64,000 nt of DNA from VRUE01 sp963706605 (GTDB lineage: Bacteria > Actinomycetota > Thermoleophilia > Solirubrobacterales > 70-9). The stretch lies in contig OY970165.1 in the NCBI GenBank assembly GCA_963706605.1, forward strand, positions 1,116,001-1,180,000. The letters are read 5' to 3'. The notes beneath the pieces are model-generated. The model ran no database searches. It was not told the DNA's origin and worked only from the letters and a program-made list of their open reading frames with translations. Below, one piece after another: positions 41,429-50,512 of the stretch (position 1 is the stretch's first letter; each line of letters starts with the position of its first letter). The position numbers and the translations under genes were made by a program.

Positions 41429-41569
41429 ATGCCACTATCACTGCTGCTCATAGTCATCGGAATCATTCTCGCGATCCTCGTCAACTACGCGCTCGGGATC
41501 ATCTGCATCGTCATCGGTTTGGCGCTGCTTCTCATTCCCTGGGTGCGCGGCAGGCCCTCTCGCGTCTAA
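41429..41569 (+). CDS. Small membrane protein (46 aa)
   Basis: Two hydrophobic segments (LSLLLIVIGIILAILVNYAL and IICIVIGLALLLIPW) separated by Gly, ending with a short basic tail RGRPSRV. Looks like a Pmp3-like or hydrophobic actinobacterial mini-protein. No upstream partner; it lies 30 bp after the RibD-like gene. Supported by hydrophobicity and a clean start only. Confidence 0.55.
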   Translation: MPLSLLLIVIGIILAILVNYALGIICIVIGLALLLIPWVRGRPSRV

Positions 41570-41596
41570 GTCTGGGCGCGCGGCCCGTGCGAAGGC

Positions 41597-42148
41597 TCAG
41601 AGGCCGACGGGGTGGCGGGCGGTGAAGCCCCGCGGGTCGACCATTTCGTAGTGCCAGCGCGGACCCGTCACCCCCGGCGGGTCGTCGCGCGTGTCGAACC
41701 GCAGTCCGGCGATGACCATGAAGACGTGGTCCGGGTTGGCGTAGACGGTGACCCAGCGGCCGACTCCGCCGGTCCCCCAGAGCTCGAGCTGGCCGGAGAC
41801 CATCGTCTGGTCCAGCAGGTCGCTGCCGTGCAGCACGTACCCGACGGCGCCGGAGCAGTCGTAGCCGCGCGCCCGCCAGTCCAGGTGGCCGCCGCCCCAG
41901 ACGTAGGGCCTGTGGTCGATGCGGTTGGCGGCTTCGATCATGGCCTTCACCGCCGGCGGCGCGCCGGGTGGCGCGATCGCCCGCCCGTCGACGACGGTGG
42001 CTCCGCAGGTGGCGCTGGTCCTCGCCACGCCGGGCTGGGCCGGGGCGCACCCCGACCACCAGGGGAACGCGGGGCCCGCCGCGGCTGAGCCCGCACTCAC
42101 CATCATCGCCCCCACCGTGGCGAGCGCCACGGCCACCGCTTTCCTCAT
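41597..42148 (-). CDS. Secreted NlpC/P60-like peptidoglycan hydrolase domain protein
   Basis: 183 residues: signal peptide (AVAVALATVGAMMVSAGSAA), then a compact domain with YVWGGGHLDWRARGYDCSGA containing the catalytic Cys in the YDCSG motif, and a His in YANPDHVFMVIAGLRFDT, the expected second catalytic position. Trp-His-Tyr near the C terminus. Would cleave cell-wall peptides. ATG 42148 was chosen for the signal peptide; a start 27 residues earlier would precede it with a non-signal sequence. Divergent from the YihY gene. Confidence 0.78.
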   Translation of the reverse strand: MRKAVAVALATVGAMMVSAGSAAAGPAFPWWSGCAPAQPGVARTSATCGATVVDGRAIAPPGAPPAVKAMIEAANRIDHRPYVWGGGHLDWRARGYDCSGAVGYVLHGSDLLDQTMVSGQLELWGTGGVGRWVTVYANPDHVFMVIAGLRFDTRDDPPGVTGPRWHYEMVDPRGFTARHPVGL

Positions 42149-42271
42149 TCGGACCGAGATCCGAGAAAGGCTATCCCTCTCGCGCCGCCGTTCACCGCCG
42201 CGCCGCGGTGGGGGCTCGTTTGTCCCCACTTCGATTTGGGTACTTCGCAGCTATGGAGAGGTCCTGAGCCC

Positions 42272-43168
42272 ATGCCTCGACTCCTCCCGGCCCTGAAACG
42301 GGCGTTCGCCGAGTTCAGGGACGACAACCTCACCGATTGGGCCGCCGCGCTCACCTACTACGGGCTGCTCTCGCTCTTCCCGGCCCTGATCGCGCTGGTC
42401 TCGATCCTCGGCCTGGTCGGTGACCCGCAGACGGTCACCGCCAAGGTCACCGAGGTGATCGCCTCGATCGGGCCGGACTCCGCCGCCCAGACCTTCGCCG
42501 GCCCGGTCGAATCGATCACCTCCGACCGCAGTGCGGCTGGTTTCGCCTTTGTCCTCGGCCTGGTGGTGGCGCTCTGGTCGGCATCGGGCTACGTGGGCGC
42601 CTTCATTCGCGCCTCCAACGTGGTCTACGAGACGCGCGAGGGCCGTCCGTTCTGGAAGCTGCGGCCGCTGCAGATCGCGGTGACGCTGGTCATGGTCCTG
42701 CTGGCGACGATGCTCGCCCTCGGCCTCGTCCTGACCGGGCCGGTGGTCGGCGCCGTGGCCGACCCGCTCGGGATCGGCTCGACCGCGGTGACGCTCTGGA
42801 ACGTCGTCAAGTGGCCGGTGATGGCCGCTGTCTTCGTGCTGATGGTTGGCGTCCTCTACTACGCCTCACCCAACGCGAAGATCCGCGGCTTCAGGCGGGT
42901 GACCCCCGGCAGCCTGGTGGCGATCGTGGTCTGGGCCGTGGCCTCGGCTGCCTTCGCCTTCTACGTCGCCAACTTTGGCTCCTATGACAAGACCTACGGG
43001 ACCCTGGGGGGGCTGGTCGCGTTGCTGGTCTGGCTCTGGATCACCAACTTGGCGATCCTCTTCGGCCACGAGCTGAACGCCGAGCTGGAGCGGGGTGCCG
43101 AGATCGAGGAGGGCCGGCCCGAGGCTGAGCGACAGATTCAGCTCGAGCCGCGATCCGAGCCGAGGTGA
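42272..43168 (+). CDS. YihY/virulence factor BrkB family membrane protein
   Basis: 298 residues with six membrane helices and the family core: FRDDNLTDWAAALTYYGLLS (a very conserved start), GYVGAFIRASNVVYETREGR, PNAKIRGFRRVTPGSLVAIV, YVANFGSYDKTYGTLGGLVA and WITNLAILFGHELNAELERG. Function still debated (once called tRNA-processing RNase BN). ATG 42272 chosen over a start 36 bases upstream for lack of conserved residues there. A second, degenerate copy with the same landmarks is at about 59070-59475. Convergent with the MFS gene six bases away. Confidence 0.88.
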   Translation: MPRLLPALKRAFAEFRDDNLTDWAAALTYYGLLSLFPALIALVSILGLVGDPQTVTAKVTEVIASIGPDSAAQTFAGPVESITSDRSAAGFAFVLGLVVALWSASGYVGAFIRASNVVYETREGRPFWKLRPLQIAVTLVMVLLATMLALGLVLTGPVVGAVADPLGIGSTAVTLWNVVKWPVMAAVFVLMVGVLYYASPNAKIRGFRRVTPGSLVAIVVWAVASAAFAFYVANFGSYDKTYGTLGGLVALLVWLWITNLAILFGHELNAELERGAEIEEGRPEAERQIQLEPRSEPR

Positions 43169-43174
43169 TTGGAC

Positions 43175-44899
43175 TCAACGTGCATGCTGCTCCCCCAGCT
43201 CCGGCATCGGGCCGGGGACACTCGACCCAGCCGGTTCCTCGGCGTGGTGGTAGCGACCCCCGCGCAGCGAGGATGCCGCGGCCGCGACGAGGCAGGCGAC
43301 GATGGCGAAGATGAAGGCCGTATGGAGCCCGTCCTGGAACGGCGTGGAGATCAGGTGGGGGAAGAAGGTGGGGCTGGTGATGCTCGCCTGGGCATGGGCG
43401 GACAGCGCCGCCAGCGCTTCCGGTCCGACCAGGTGCTGGATCGGGTTGTAGCCGAGGAAGGCGGCGAAGAGGACCGAGATCGGGGGTGCGTGGGAGGCAT
43501 GGTGCGCGGCGGCGGCCGAGAGGCCGTGCGCCTGCAGCCCGCTGCTCATCGCCGCGGGAAGGCTGGAGGCGAGGCCGATCACGAGCAGGGTGAAGAAGAT
43601 CCCGATCGAGAGCACCTGGGCGGAGTTCTGGAAGGTCTGGTTCATGCCCCCTCCGGCGCCGCGGTCGCCCGGCGGCAGGCTGTTCATCACCGCGGCGCGG
43701 TTGGGCGCGGCGAACATCCCCATCGAGATTCCGTTGAACAGCAGCACCAGCGCGAACACCCAGTAGGTGAAATCGATCGGCAGCAGCATCAGCAGGGCGA
43801 AGCTGAGCGCCGCGCCCAGCATCCCGCCGGTGGCGAAGGGCCGCGCGCCGAAGCGGTCGGAGAGCAGGCCGGAGACCGGCCCGGCGACCAGTATCCCCAC
43901 GGTCAGCGGCAGCATGTAGATGCCGGCCCAGAGCGGGGTTTCGGTGAAGCTGTAGCCGTGCAGCGGCAGCCAGATCCCCTGCAGCCAGATGATCAGCATG
44001 AAGAGCAGGCCGCCGCGGGCGATCGCCGCGAGGAAGGTGGAGAGGCTGCCGAAGGTGAAGGCGCGGATGCGGAACAGCGCCAGCCGGAACATCGGCTCGG
44101 CGACCCGCAGCTCGATCGCCGCGAAGAGCGCCAGCGAGAGGGCCGAGCCGGCCAGCAGGGCGAGCACGCGCGGGCTGCCCCAGCCGGTCGGATCGCCCCC
44201 GTAGGGACGGATGCCGTAGGTGACGGCGACCATCGCCAGGATCAGGCCGAGGGCGAAGGTGACGTTGCCCCACCAGTCGATCGAGGCAGGGCGCGGCTTG
44301 CTGCGCTCCTCCAGTTTCAGATAGGCCCAAACGGTGCCGAAGAGGCCGACCGGGACCGAGATCAGGAAGACCAGGCGCCAGTCGATCGGCGCCAGCAGGC
44401 CACCGAGCAGGAGGCCGACGAAGAGGCCGCTGACGCCGACGATGTTGTTGATGCCGAGTGCCATGCCGCGCTGGTTGGCGGGGAAGGCGTCGGTGATGAT
44501 CGCCGCCGCGTTGGCGAGCAGGCAGGCGCCGCCCACCCCCTGGACGATCCGGAAGGCGATCAGGTAGTCGGCGCCGGCCTTGCCGGTCATCCAATCGACG
44601 GCGAGCAGCAGCGAGGCGACGGTGTAGATGACGAAGCCGAGGTTGTAGATCCGCACCCGGCCGTAGATGTCACCGAGCCGGCCGAGGCTGACGATGAGAA
44701 CGCTGGAGACGACCAGGTAGCCGAGGATCATCCAGAGCAGGTAGAAGCTGTTGGAGGGGATCAGCGGGTCGAGGTGGATGCCGCGGAAGATGTCGGGCAT
44801 CGCGATCAGCGTGATCGACGCGTCCAGCGTCGCCAAGAGCACCGCCAGCGTCGTGTTGGAGAGCGCGATCCACTTGTAGCGGTCGGGATTGCGGCTCAT
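43175..44899 (-). CDS. MFS multidrug transporter, DHA2 family, 14-helix
   Basis: 574 residues, larger than the pump at 26267. Helix 1 LATLDASITLIAMPDIFRGI, motif A region VSLGRLGDIYGRVRIYNLGF, RIVQGVGGACLLANAAAIIT, then GINNIVGVSGLFVGLLLGGL. The C-terminal part has a long His/Ala-rich loop (HGLSAAAAHHASHAPPIS). Drug or metabolite:proton antiporter. It lies 64 bp downstream of the substrate-binding protein gene on the same strand, though the two are not known partners. The C-terminal His-rich tail is unusual but of unknown meaning. Confidence 0.87.
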   Translation of the reverse strand: MSRNPDRYKWIALSNTTLAVLLATLDASITLIAMPDIFRGIHLDPLIPSNSFYLLWMILGYLVVSSVLIVSLGRLGDIYGRVRIYNLGFVIYTVASLLLAVDWMTGKAGADYLIAFRIVQGVGGACLLANAAAIITDAFPANQRGMALGINNIVGVSGLFVGLLLGGLLAPIDWRLVFLISVPVGLFGTVWAYLKLEERSKPRPASIDWWGNVTFALGLILAMVAVTYGIRPYGGDPTGWGSPRVLALLAGSALSLALFAAIELRVAEPMFRLALFRIRAFTFGSLSTFLAAIARGGLLFMLIIWLQGIWLPLHGYSFTETPLWAGIYMLPLTVGILVAGPVSGLLSDRFGARPFATGGMLGAALSFALLMLLPIDFTYWVFALVLLFNGISMGMFAAPNRAAVMNSLPPGDRGAGGGMNQTFQNSAQVLSIGIFFTLLVIGLASSLPAAMSSGLQAHGLSAAAAHHASHAPPISVLFAAFLGYNPIQHLVGPEALAALSAHAQASITSPTFFPHLISTPFQDGLHTAFIFAIVACLVAAAASSLRGGRYHHAEEPAGSSVPGPMPELGEQHAR

Positions 44900-44962
44900 A
44901 GCTCGGCGGCGGGCACCAAGACATTGTCGACGCCGGGCCCCGCTCGACGGCGCTCGACGGAA

Positions 44963-46294
44963 TCAGCCGCCGCGCGCGGCCTTGACCAGTCCCTGCCCAG
45001 GCTCTACCTCCTGGACGGGGACGAAGCTGTTGCGTGCGATCGAGACAGTGATCGGCCCGATGCTCGGATCGCCGCTGGGAAGGATGCTGAAGCTGCCGGT
45101 GATGCCGTTCTTGACGCGGGCCTGTCGCACCGCCCCGATCACCCCGGATCGGTCGCCGCCGGGCGCGATCGCTCCGAGCAGCACGCTTGCCGCCTGCCCC
45201 GCGTAGGGGGCATAGAGTTCGATCGGTCCTTTGACCTCCGCCTGCAGTTCGGAGACGAGCTTCTTGCCCGGTCCCTTCAGGTTCTGGGGCACCCGTCCCG
45301 GCACGCTCGCGAACATCCCCTTCGCGACGGAGCCGGCCAGGTCGATCGTCGACTGCTGGGCGAACCCATCGGGGGCGAGCAGCTTCACGGCGCCGGAGTT
45401 GGGCCCGAGCGCCGCGACCTTGTCCTTGATCAGGCGTCCCCCGTTCTGCTCGGTCAGCCCGGCCAGCAGCACGGCATCTGGAGACGTACGCGCGACCTTG
45501 GCCATCAGGGCGGCGTAGCCGGAGGCTTTGACGTTCCAGGGCTTGAACCCGACGACTTCGATCCCGAGCTTGCGGGCGGCTCCGCGGAAGGTCTTGGCCT
45601 GGCCGAGGCTGGTCGGGTCACCGCCGGCGAAGAGAACGTAGGCGCGGCCGATTCCCTGTCCCTTGGCGAAGCTCGCCAGGCCGGCGCCCTGGTAGGCGTC
45701 GTTGGGGACGACGCGGACGTAGCTGCGCCGCTTCGGGTAGAGGCTTCCCGGTTGACCGGTGGGGCAGCTGGGGCTCGACTGGGTGAGGCAGATAAGCGTG
45801 TTGCCGGGCGAGACCATCGCCAGGCCGTTCCCTGGCGCCCTGCTCAGGATCGGGACCATCGCTTCAGCGCAGCCCGAGTTGTAGGTGCCGATCACGCCGA
45901 GCACGCTCGGGTCGGCCGCATACGCCCGTGCGTTTGCCTGGCACTTGGCCTTGCTCCAGAGCCCGGTTTTGGCGTTCGAGTCGTCGCAGGCCTGAAAGGC
46001 GACGTTGCGAGCGCCGGCGTGCCAGTTGGCTCCTTCGAGCACGAGCCGGATCGCGTCGTTCATCTGCAGCGAGCGCTGCCGCGAGTCCCCCTGCAGGGGG
46101 AGGTCGGAGACGACCAGCGCCTGCGCCGGCCCCGAGCCGCCGTACTGGACGGCGCCGCAGCTGGACGAGCCGACCGCGGTGATGCCGGCGTCCGCGGCCC
46201 GGCTGTCGCTGCCGCCGCCGAAGACGACGACGCAAAGCAGCAGCAGGGCGGCAAAGCCGAGGGTTGTGAGGCGCCGGGGAAAGACGAGGCCAGC
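44963..46294 (-). CDS. ABC-type branched-chain amino acid-like substrate-binding protein, start unresolved
   Basis: The mature protein is a clear type-1 periplasmic-binding fold: VVSDLPLQG, GANWHAGARNVAFQACDDSN, VLGVIGTYNSGCAEAMVPIL, RVVPNDAYQGAGLASFAKGQ, VVGFKPWNVKASGYAALMAK, and a C-terminal GPITVSIARNSFVPVQEVEP. A signal peptide (FAALLLLCVVVFGG) is in frame upstream, but no ATG, GTG or TTG occurs between an in-frame stop (46295-46297) and Met 46063, which is well inside the mature domain. The 5' end is therefore drawn at the open-frame limit. A non-canonical start or a lost base near the 5' end is likely. No permease genes are adjacent, so it may be an orphan receptor. Confidence 0.78.
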   Translation of the reverse strand, partial: AGLVFPRRLTTLGFAALLLLCVVVFGGGSDSRAADAGITAVGSSSCGAVQYGGSGPAQALVVSDLPLQGDSRQRSLQMNDAIRLVLEGANWHAGARNVAFQACDDSNAKTGLWSKAKCQANARAYAADPSVLGVIGTYNSGCAEAMVPILSRAPGNGLAMVSPGNTLICLTQSSPSCPTGQPGSLYPKRRSYVRVVPNDAYQGAGLASFAKGQGIGRAYVLFAGGDPTSLGQAKTFRGAARKLGIEVVGFKPWNVKASGYAALMAKVARTSPDAVLLAGLTEQNGGRLIKDKVAALGPNSGAVKLLAPDGFAQQSTIDLAGSVAKGMFASVPGRVPQNLKGPGKKLVSELQAEVKGPIELYAPYAGQAASVLLGAIAPGGDRSGVIGAVRQARVKNGITGSFSILPSGDPSIGPITVSIARNSFVPVQEVEPGQGLVKAARGG

Positions 46295-46356
46295 CTACCC
46301 CCTCGCCTCTGGCTTGTCGCCTCCCTGCCGCGACGGCGAACCATAGGATCGGGCCG

Positions 46357-46803
46357 ATGAAGCCGGTGACCGTCTCCACCACCGTGGCGAATCCCGTCGC
46401 CGAGGTCTACGGGTTCCTCGATCTGCTCGCCAACCACGAGGCGTTCATGGATCACATGCTCGTCGACTGGAAGTTCTCCGGGGCGAAGCGCGGAGTCGGC
46501 GCGCGGGCGCGGGCGCGGGCGAACACGGTGGGCTCGCAGGACTGGACCGAGTTCGAGGTCGTCGAGGCCGAAGCGCCGCACCGGATCGTCGAGGAGGGCG
46601 TGGGGGCGGGCGGAAAGCGCCGCACCCGCGGCGCCTACCAGCTCGAGGAGCTGCCCGACGGAGGCACCCGGATCTCCTTCGAGCTGACATGGATCGAGGC
46701 GTCGAGGCTCGAACGCCTCGGCCGCCCGTTGATCCGCGCCTTCGTCCACCGCGCCAACGGCAAGGCGATGCGCCGCCTGGCCAAGCAGCTGGCGCAGACC
46801 TGA
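46357..46803 (+). CDS. SRPBCC (START/polyketide-cyclase-like) family protein
   Basis: 148 residues with the helix-grip pattern: TVANPVAEVYGFLDLLANHE, EFEVVEAEAPHRIVEE, YQLEELPDGGTRISFELTWI, and a long C-terminal helix RLIRAFVHRANGKAMRRLAK. Binds a hydrophobic ligand; function otherwise unknown. TAGGAT (46344-46349) seven bases before the ATG suggests leaderless transcription. Followed after 4 bp by the MMPL gene, so both may form one transcript, making a lipid-handling role conceivable. Confidence 0.8.
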   Translation: MKPVTVSTTVANPVAEVYGFLDLLANHEAFMDHMLVDWKFSGAKRGVGARARARANTVGSQDWTEFEVVEAEAPHRIVEEGVGAGGKRRTRGAYQLEELPDGGTRISFELTWIEASRLERLGRPLIRAFVHRANGKAMRRLAKQLAQT

Positions 46804-46807
46804 GTTC

Positions 46808-48967
46808 GTGCGCCGGGCGCGTCGGAGCGGCGCCGGTTTCCGCCTGCCGCAGCGTTCCGGCTTGATCAGGCGGCTCGCCGCCGCGGTCACCGGTCGCCGC
46901 GGCCGCTGGGTGGTGATCGCGGTGTGGATTCCCCTGGCGCTCCTCGGTGCGCTCGCCCGCGCCCACATCGGCGAGGTCACCTCGGCTGGGCAGGCCAGCT
47001 TCCTTCCCGACGACGCGGAATCGACCCGCGTGGTGAACGTGCTGCAGCGCAGCTACAAGGGAGGCGACGACGTCCCCGTGATCGTCGTCTTCGAACGCAA
47101 GGGCGGACTCACCGCAGATGACCTGAACACGATCGGGCGCCTGGGCGAAGGGCTCGACCGGTTCGGGATCGTCGGCGCGACGCCGGTGTTCGACCCGATC
47201 TCCAGCCGGTTTCGCCGCCAGCTCGGCGATGTCGCCACGATCGCTCACGGGGTCGGACCGATCTCCCCCGACGGCGAAGCCGCACTGGTGGGAGTCGCGA
47301 TCAACTCCGACGATCGCGGCGCGCTCGTCTCCGGCGTCCACGAGATCCGCACCTACCTGGCGCAGCATCGCCGGGCGGGGCTGCGCTCCTACGTCACGGG
47401 GCCGGGTGGGATCGCCGCCGACCTCGAGCAGGTCGTCGACGATGCCGGCGAGACCCTGCTGGTCGCGACGCTGGGACTCGTAGCGATCCTGCTCCTGATC
47501 GTCTACCGGGCGCCGGTCCTCGCCCTGCTTCCCCTGCTCAGCGTCGGCGCCGCGTACCTGATCGCGGTGGGCGTCGCATACGGGCTGATCGAGGTCGGCT
47601 GGATCACGGTCAACTCCGAGGGCACGATGCTGCTGCTGGTCCTCGTCTTCGGCGCCGGCACGGACTACTCCCTGCTGCTCATCCGTCGTTACCGCGAGGA
47701 GTTGGAGGGTGGCCGCGCGCCCGGCGACGCGCTGCCGCTTGCGCTGGCCGAGACCGCCCCGGCGATCGCCGCGTCGGGCGGGACGGTGATCGCCGCGATG
47801 CTGGTGCTGCTGCTGGCCGAATTGCAGTCGACGCACTGGCTCGGCCCGATCCTGGCGGCGGGGATAGCGGTCATGCTCGCCGCCGCCTTTACCCTCCTGC
47901 CCGCGATCCTCTCGCTGCTCGGCCCCCGCGCCTTCTGGCCGGCGCGCAGCTTCGAAGCGCGCGAGGCGGACCGCAGGTGGGTGCGGATCGCCGGCCTGGT
48001 CCGGCGCCGTGCGCGGCCGATCGTCGTCGTCGTGTCGGCGGGCCTGATCTTCCTCGCGCTCGGCAACATGGTCCACCACGGCACGATCGGCTTCGGACAG
48101 GGGGAGACCCGGCCGACCGAATCCAGTCGCGGGACCGAAGCGCTGAACGCGCACTTCCCGCCCGGCTTGAGCTCGCCGCTGACGGTGGTGGCGGGCGAGG
48201 AATATTTCGCCCCGGTTCTGAAGAAGCTGCAGAGCCTGCCGTCGGTCAAGCTCGCCTCGCCGGGACCGCCGTCGACCAGCTCTGACGAGGTTGTCTTCGC
48301 GGTGATCCTGCGGGGGAATCCCTACTCGAGCGACGCGGCCGACGCCGTCGAGCGCATCCGTGACCGGCTACACGAAATCGACCCCGGCGCCCTCGTCGGC
48401 GGGATACCCGCGGAGAACCTTGACGTCGAGAACACCAATGCCCGTGACACAAAGCTGATCATCCCCGTGGTGCTGCTCGTCGTCGGGCTGATCCTGACGC
48501 TGGTCCTGCGGGCGCTGGTCGCACCGGCCTACCTGATCCTCACCGTCGTCGCCTCCTTCGCGGCGACCCTGGGCCTGGCCACGTTCGCCTTCACGGAGCT
48601 GTTCGGCGCGGACGGGATCGCCTTCAACCTGACCCTGCTGGCCTTCATCTTCCTGGTCGCGCTGGGTGTCGACTACAACATCTTCCTGATGACCAGGGTG
48701 CGTGAGGAGGCGCGCGTCCTCGGCACCCGCGAGGGAACCCTGACCGCCCTGGTGGAGACCGGCGGCGTCGTCACCGGGGCGGGGCTGATCCTCGCCGGAA
48801 CCTTCGCGACCCTGACCCTGCTGCCGCTGGAGGAGCTGGTCCAGATCGGCGCCACGGTCTCGGTCGGGGTCCTGCTCGATACCTTCGTCGTCCGAGCGCT
48901 GCTCGTCCCGTCCCTCACCGTTCTGCTCGGTGAGCGCGCCTGGTGGCCCGGCCGCGCCGGTCGTTAG
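46808..48967 (+). CDS. MMPL family RND transporter
   Basis: 719 residues with 12 membrane helices in two halves. Landmarks: an N-terminal helix at about 30-50 (WVVIAVWIPLALLGALARAH), two large extracytoplasmic loops, VFGAGTDYSLLLIRRYREEL (Asp-Tyr of the first MMPL motif, GxxxDY), and VALGVDYNIFLMTRVREEAR (second GxxxDY). Exports lipids or small molecules using the proton gradient; the paired Asp-Tyr motifs are the proton-relay signature. GTG start at 46808 four bases after the SRPBCC gene. Substrate unknown; mycolic-acid context is absent in this window. Confidence 0.9.
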   Translation: MRRARRSGAGFRLPQRSGLIRRLAAAVTGRRGRWVVIAVWIPLALLGALARAHIGEVTSAGQASFLPDDAESTRVVNVLQRSYKGGDDVPVIVVFERKGGLTADDLNTIGRLGEGLDRFGIVGATPVFDPISSRFRRQLGDVATIAHGVGPISPDGEAALVGVAINSDDRGALVSGVHEIRTYLAQHRRAGLRSYVTGPGGIAADLEQVVDDAGETLLVATLGLVAILLLIVYRAPVLALLPLLSVGAAYLIAVGVAYGLIEVGWITVNSEGTMLLLVLVFGAGTDYSLLLIRRYREELEGGRAPGDALPLALAETAPAIAASGGTVIAAMLVLLLAELQSTHWLGPILAAGIAVMLAAAFTLLPAILSLLGPRAFWPARSFEAREADRRWVRIAGLVRRRARPIVVVVSAGLIFLALGNMVHHGTIGFGQGETRPTESSRGTEALNAHFPPGLSSPLTVVAGEEYFAPVLKKLQSLPSVKLASPGPPSTSSDEVVFAVILRGNPYSSDAADAVERIRDRLHEIDPGALVGGIPAENLDVENTNARDTKLIIPVVLLVVGLILTLVLRALVAPAYLILTVVASFAATLGLATFAFTELFGADGIAFNLTLLAFIFLVALGVDYNIFLMTRVREEARVLGTREGTLTALVETGGVVTGAGLILAGTFATLTLLPLEELVQIGATVSVGVLLDTFVVRALLVPSLTVLLGERAWWPGRAGR

Positions 48968-48995
48968 CCGGGGCGGCTGCTAGGAAGGGCACTCG

Positions 48996-49568
48996 ATGGA
49001 GGCCCATAAGTCATACGAGCGCTTCGAGCAGCACCATCAGGCAGCCGCGGGCGAAGCGGGCCACCTCGGCCCGCACTATGGGCGAAACGTGGCGATGGTC
49101 GTCGCCGTGATGGCGGCCTTCCTCGCCGTCGCGGTGTTTCTCTCCAACGAGGCGGTGAAGGAGGTCATCACCGGTGAGACCCACCGCGCCGACGCCTCCG
49201 CTCAGCTCGAGAGCAACCGGGTCAAGATCGACATCGCCAACGGCAACTCGGCGTTGCTCCGCACCCTCGCCGCCGGCAACCCCCAGGAGGGCCCCGCCGC
49301 CGCCGAGGCCGACCGGCATGAGGCTCGCGTGGTCCGGAAACTGGCTCCGGCGGACGCGGACCTCAACGCCGAGATCCAAGCCCACGAGCGCGACACCGAC
49401 CACGCCAACACCCAGCACGTCGACTACGAGCTCGCCGAGGTCGGTCTCCAGGTAGGGATCGTTCTCGCCTCGGTCTCGATCATCGCCCGCCGCCGCTGGC
49501 TCCTCGGCGTGGGCGGCGCCGCCGCAACCGCCGGCGTCGCACTCCTCCTGGTCGGCCTGCTCGTCTAG
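48996..49568 (+). CDS. DUF4337 membrane protein
   Basis: 190 residues with three hydrophobic segments (VAMVVAVMAAFLAVAVFLSN, then LAEVGLQVGIVLASVSIIAR, and GVGGAAATAGVALLLVGLLV) and a long helical cytoplasmic region containing ETHRADASAQLESNRVKIDI. This layout matches DUF4337. Function unknown. It starts 29 bp after the MMPL stop. TAGGAA precedes the ATG by nine bases. Confidence 0.75.
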   Translation: MEAHKSYERFEQHHQAAAGEAGHLGPHYGRNVAMVVAVMAAFLAVAVFLSNEAVKEVITGETHRADASAQLESNRVKIDIANGNSALLRTLAAGNPQEGPAAAEADRHEARVVRKLAPADADLNAEIQAHERDTDHANTQHVDYELAEVGLQVGIVLASVSIIARRRWLLGVGGAAATAGVALLLVGLLV

Positions 49569-49660
49569 CGGCAGTACGGCGGGATGCTCCTAGGCGTAAG
49601 TAGTTCGCGCGAGATCTTGTGCGGTCCGAACGAACTTGCGTTTCGGATAGGGTCGGATCG

Positions 49661-50461
49661 ATGAGCGACGGTGCGTCGCGGGAAACGCGGTCCCAAAACG
49701 GGTTCAGAAGTAACGCTGAGCGTGTGTATCTCCGCCTCTTCTCTGATCCGGACCGGGTGTCACTTTCCTGCGGAGTGGCGGCGATCTCCGGCCTGGTTGT
49801 CGGTGCTCTCCTATTCGCACACTTTGGCTCCGACTTCTGGTCGCCGTTCGACAAAGTGGCTGCAGTCGTTGCAACGCTGGGGGTCCTGCTGGCACTGCCG
49901 GCGCTTAGCTACGCAGTGCGGGCCGAGACGCGACTTGCGCTGATAGACATGACGGTGCAGGGGCTTGCGACGAAGGAAGAGCTGCCGGTTGGAATCGAGC
50001 AAAAGGTCGTCGACGTGGAGGCGCAGCAGGGGCTTGACTCTGCGTTCCTCCTGCCTACTGCCGACAGGTCCGCTGAGCAACAAGCCTTGCAAGCGGTGAT
50101 CGCAAGCGAGGCGCTTGGGTCGGGAAAGTTGGCAGCCGTGGTCGAGCTCTTGGCCAAGTCGAACATCTACGCTCTCGGCGAGCCGGCAGGCGATACTTCT
50201 GTCTCTGGCCAGGGGACGGAGAGTGACCTGCTGCATTTCACCGTCGAGGCAGATGGTGAGGATCAAGCGATGCTTCCCGTCTTCACCCAGTCGGATTTCT
50301 TGAAGGAGGCCCTTGAGCGCAACCCCGACTGGGGGACCCTGTCTGTCCTCGAGCTGGTTGGGGGCGATCTTCTGCACGCGCGCGATCCCGATGTCACGCT
50401 GGTAGTCAACCCATGGTCGTCGCTCGAGTTCCAGATTCCCCCGGGGGTCGGAGTGGGTTGA
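49661..50461 (+). CDS. Two-helix membrane protein with SseB-like C-terminal domain
   Basis: 266 residues: two adjacent membrane helices (VAAISGLVVGALLFAHFG, then VAAVVATLGVLLALPALSYA) and a cytoplasmic part with DLLHFTVEADGEDQAMLPVF and VLELVGGDLLHA, VTLVVNPWSSLEFQIP, which is the SseB-like (enhanced serine sensitivity) fold. ATG 49661 with TAGGGT (49648-49653) seven bases upstream supports this start over a GTG 42 bases earlier. Codon use is less GC-biased than in neighbours, hinting at recent arrival. Function unknown. Confidence 0.68.
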   Translation: MSDGASRETRSQNGFRSNAERVYLRLFSDPDRVSLSCGVAAISGLVVGALLFAHFGSDFWSPFDKVAAVVATLGVLLALPALSYAVRAETRLALIDMTVQGLATKEELPVGIEQKVVDVEAQQGLDSAFLLPTADRSAEQQALQAVIASEALGSGKLAAVVELLAKSNIYALGEPAGDTSVSGQGTESDLLHFTVEADGEDQAMLPVFTQSDFLKEALERNPDWGTLSVLELVGGDLLHARDPDVTLVVNPWSSLEFQIPPGVGVG

Positions 50462-50512
50462 GGGGCGAGGTCGTGTTTCTCAGCGAAGCCACGTCGCCTT
50501 AGAATGGGGGGC

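Noticed and set aside
43169..46360. 1063-residue open frame on the plus strand
   Set aside because: It is antisense to the MFS and substrate-binding genes, is very rich in Arg, Asp, Glu, Gln and Gly as expected for a shadow frame, and shows no domain.
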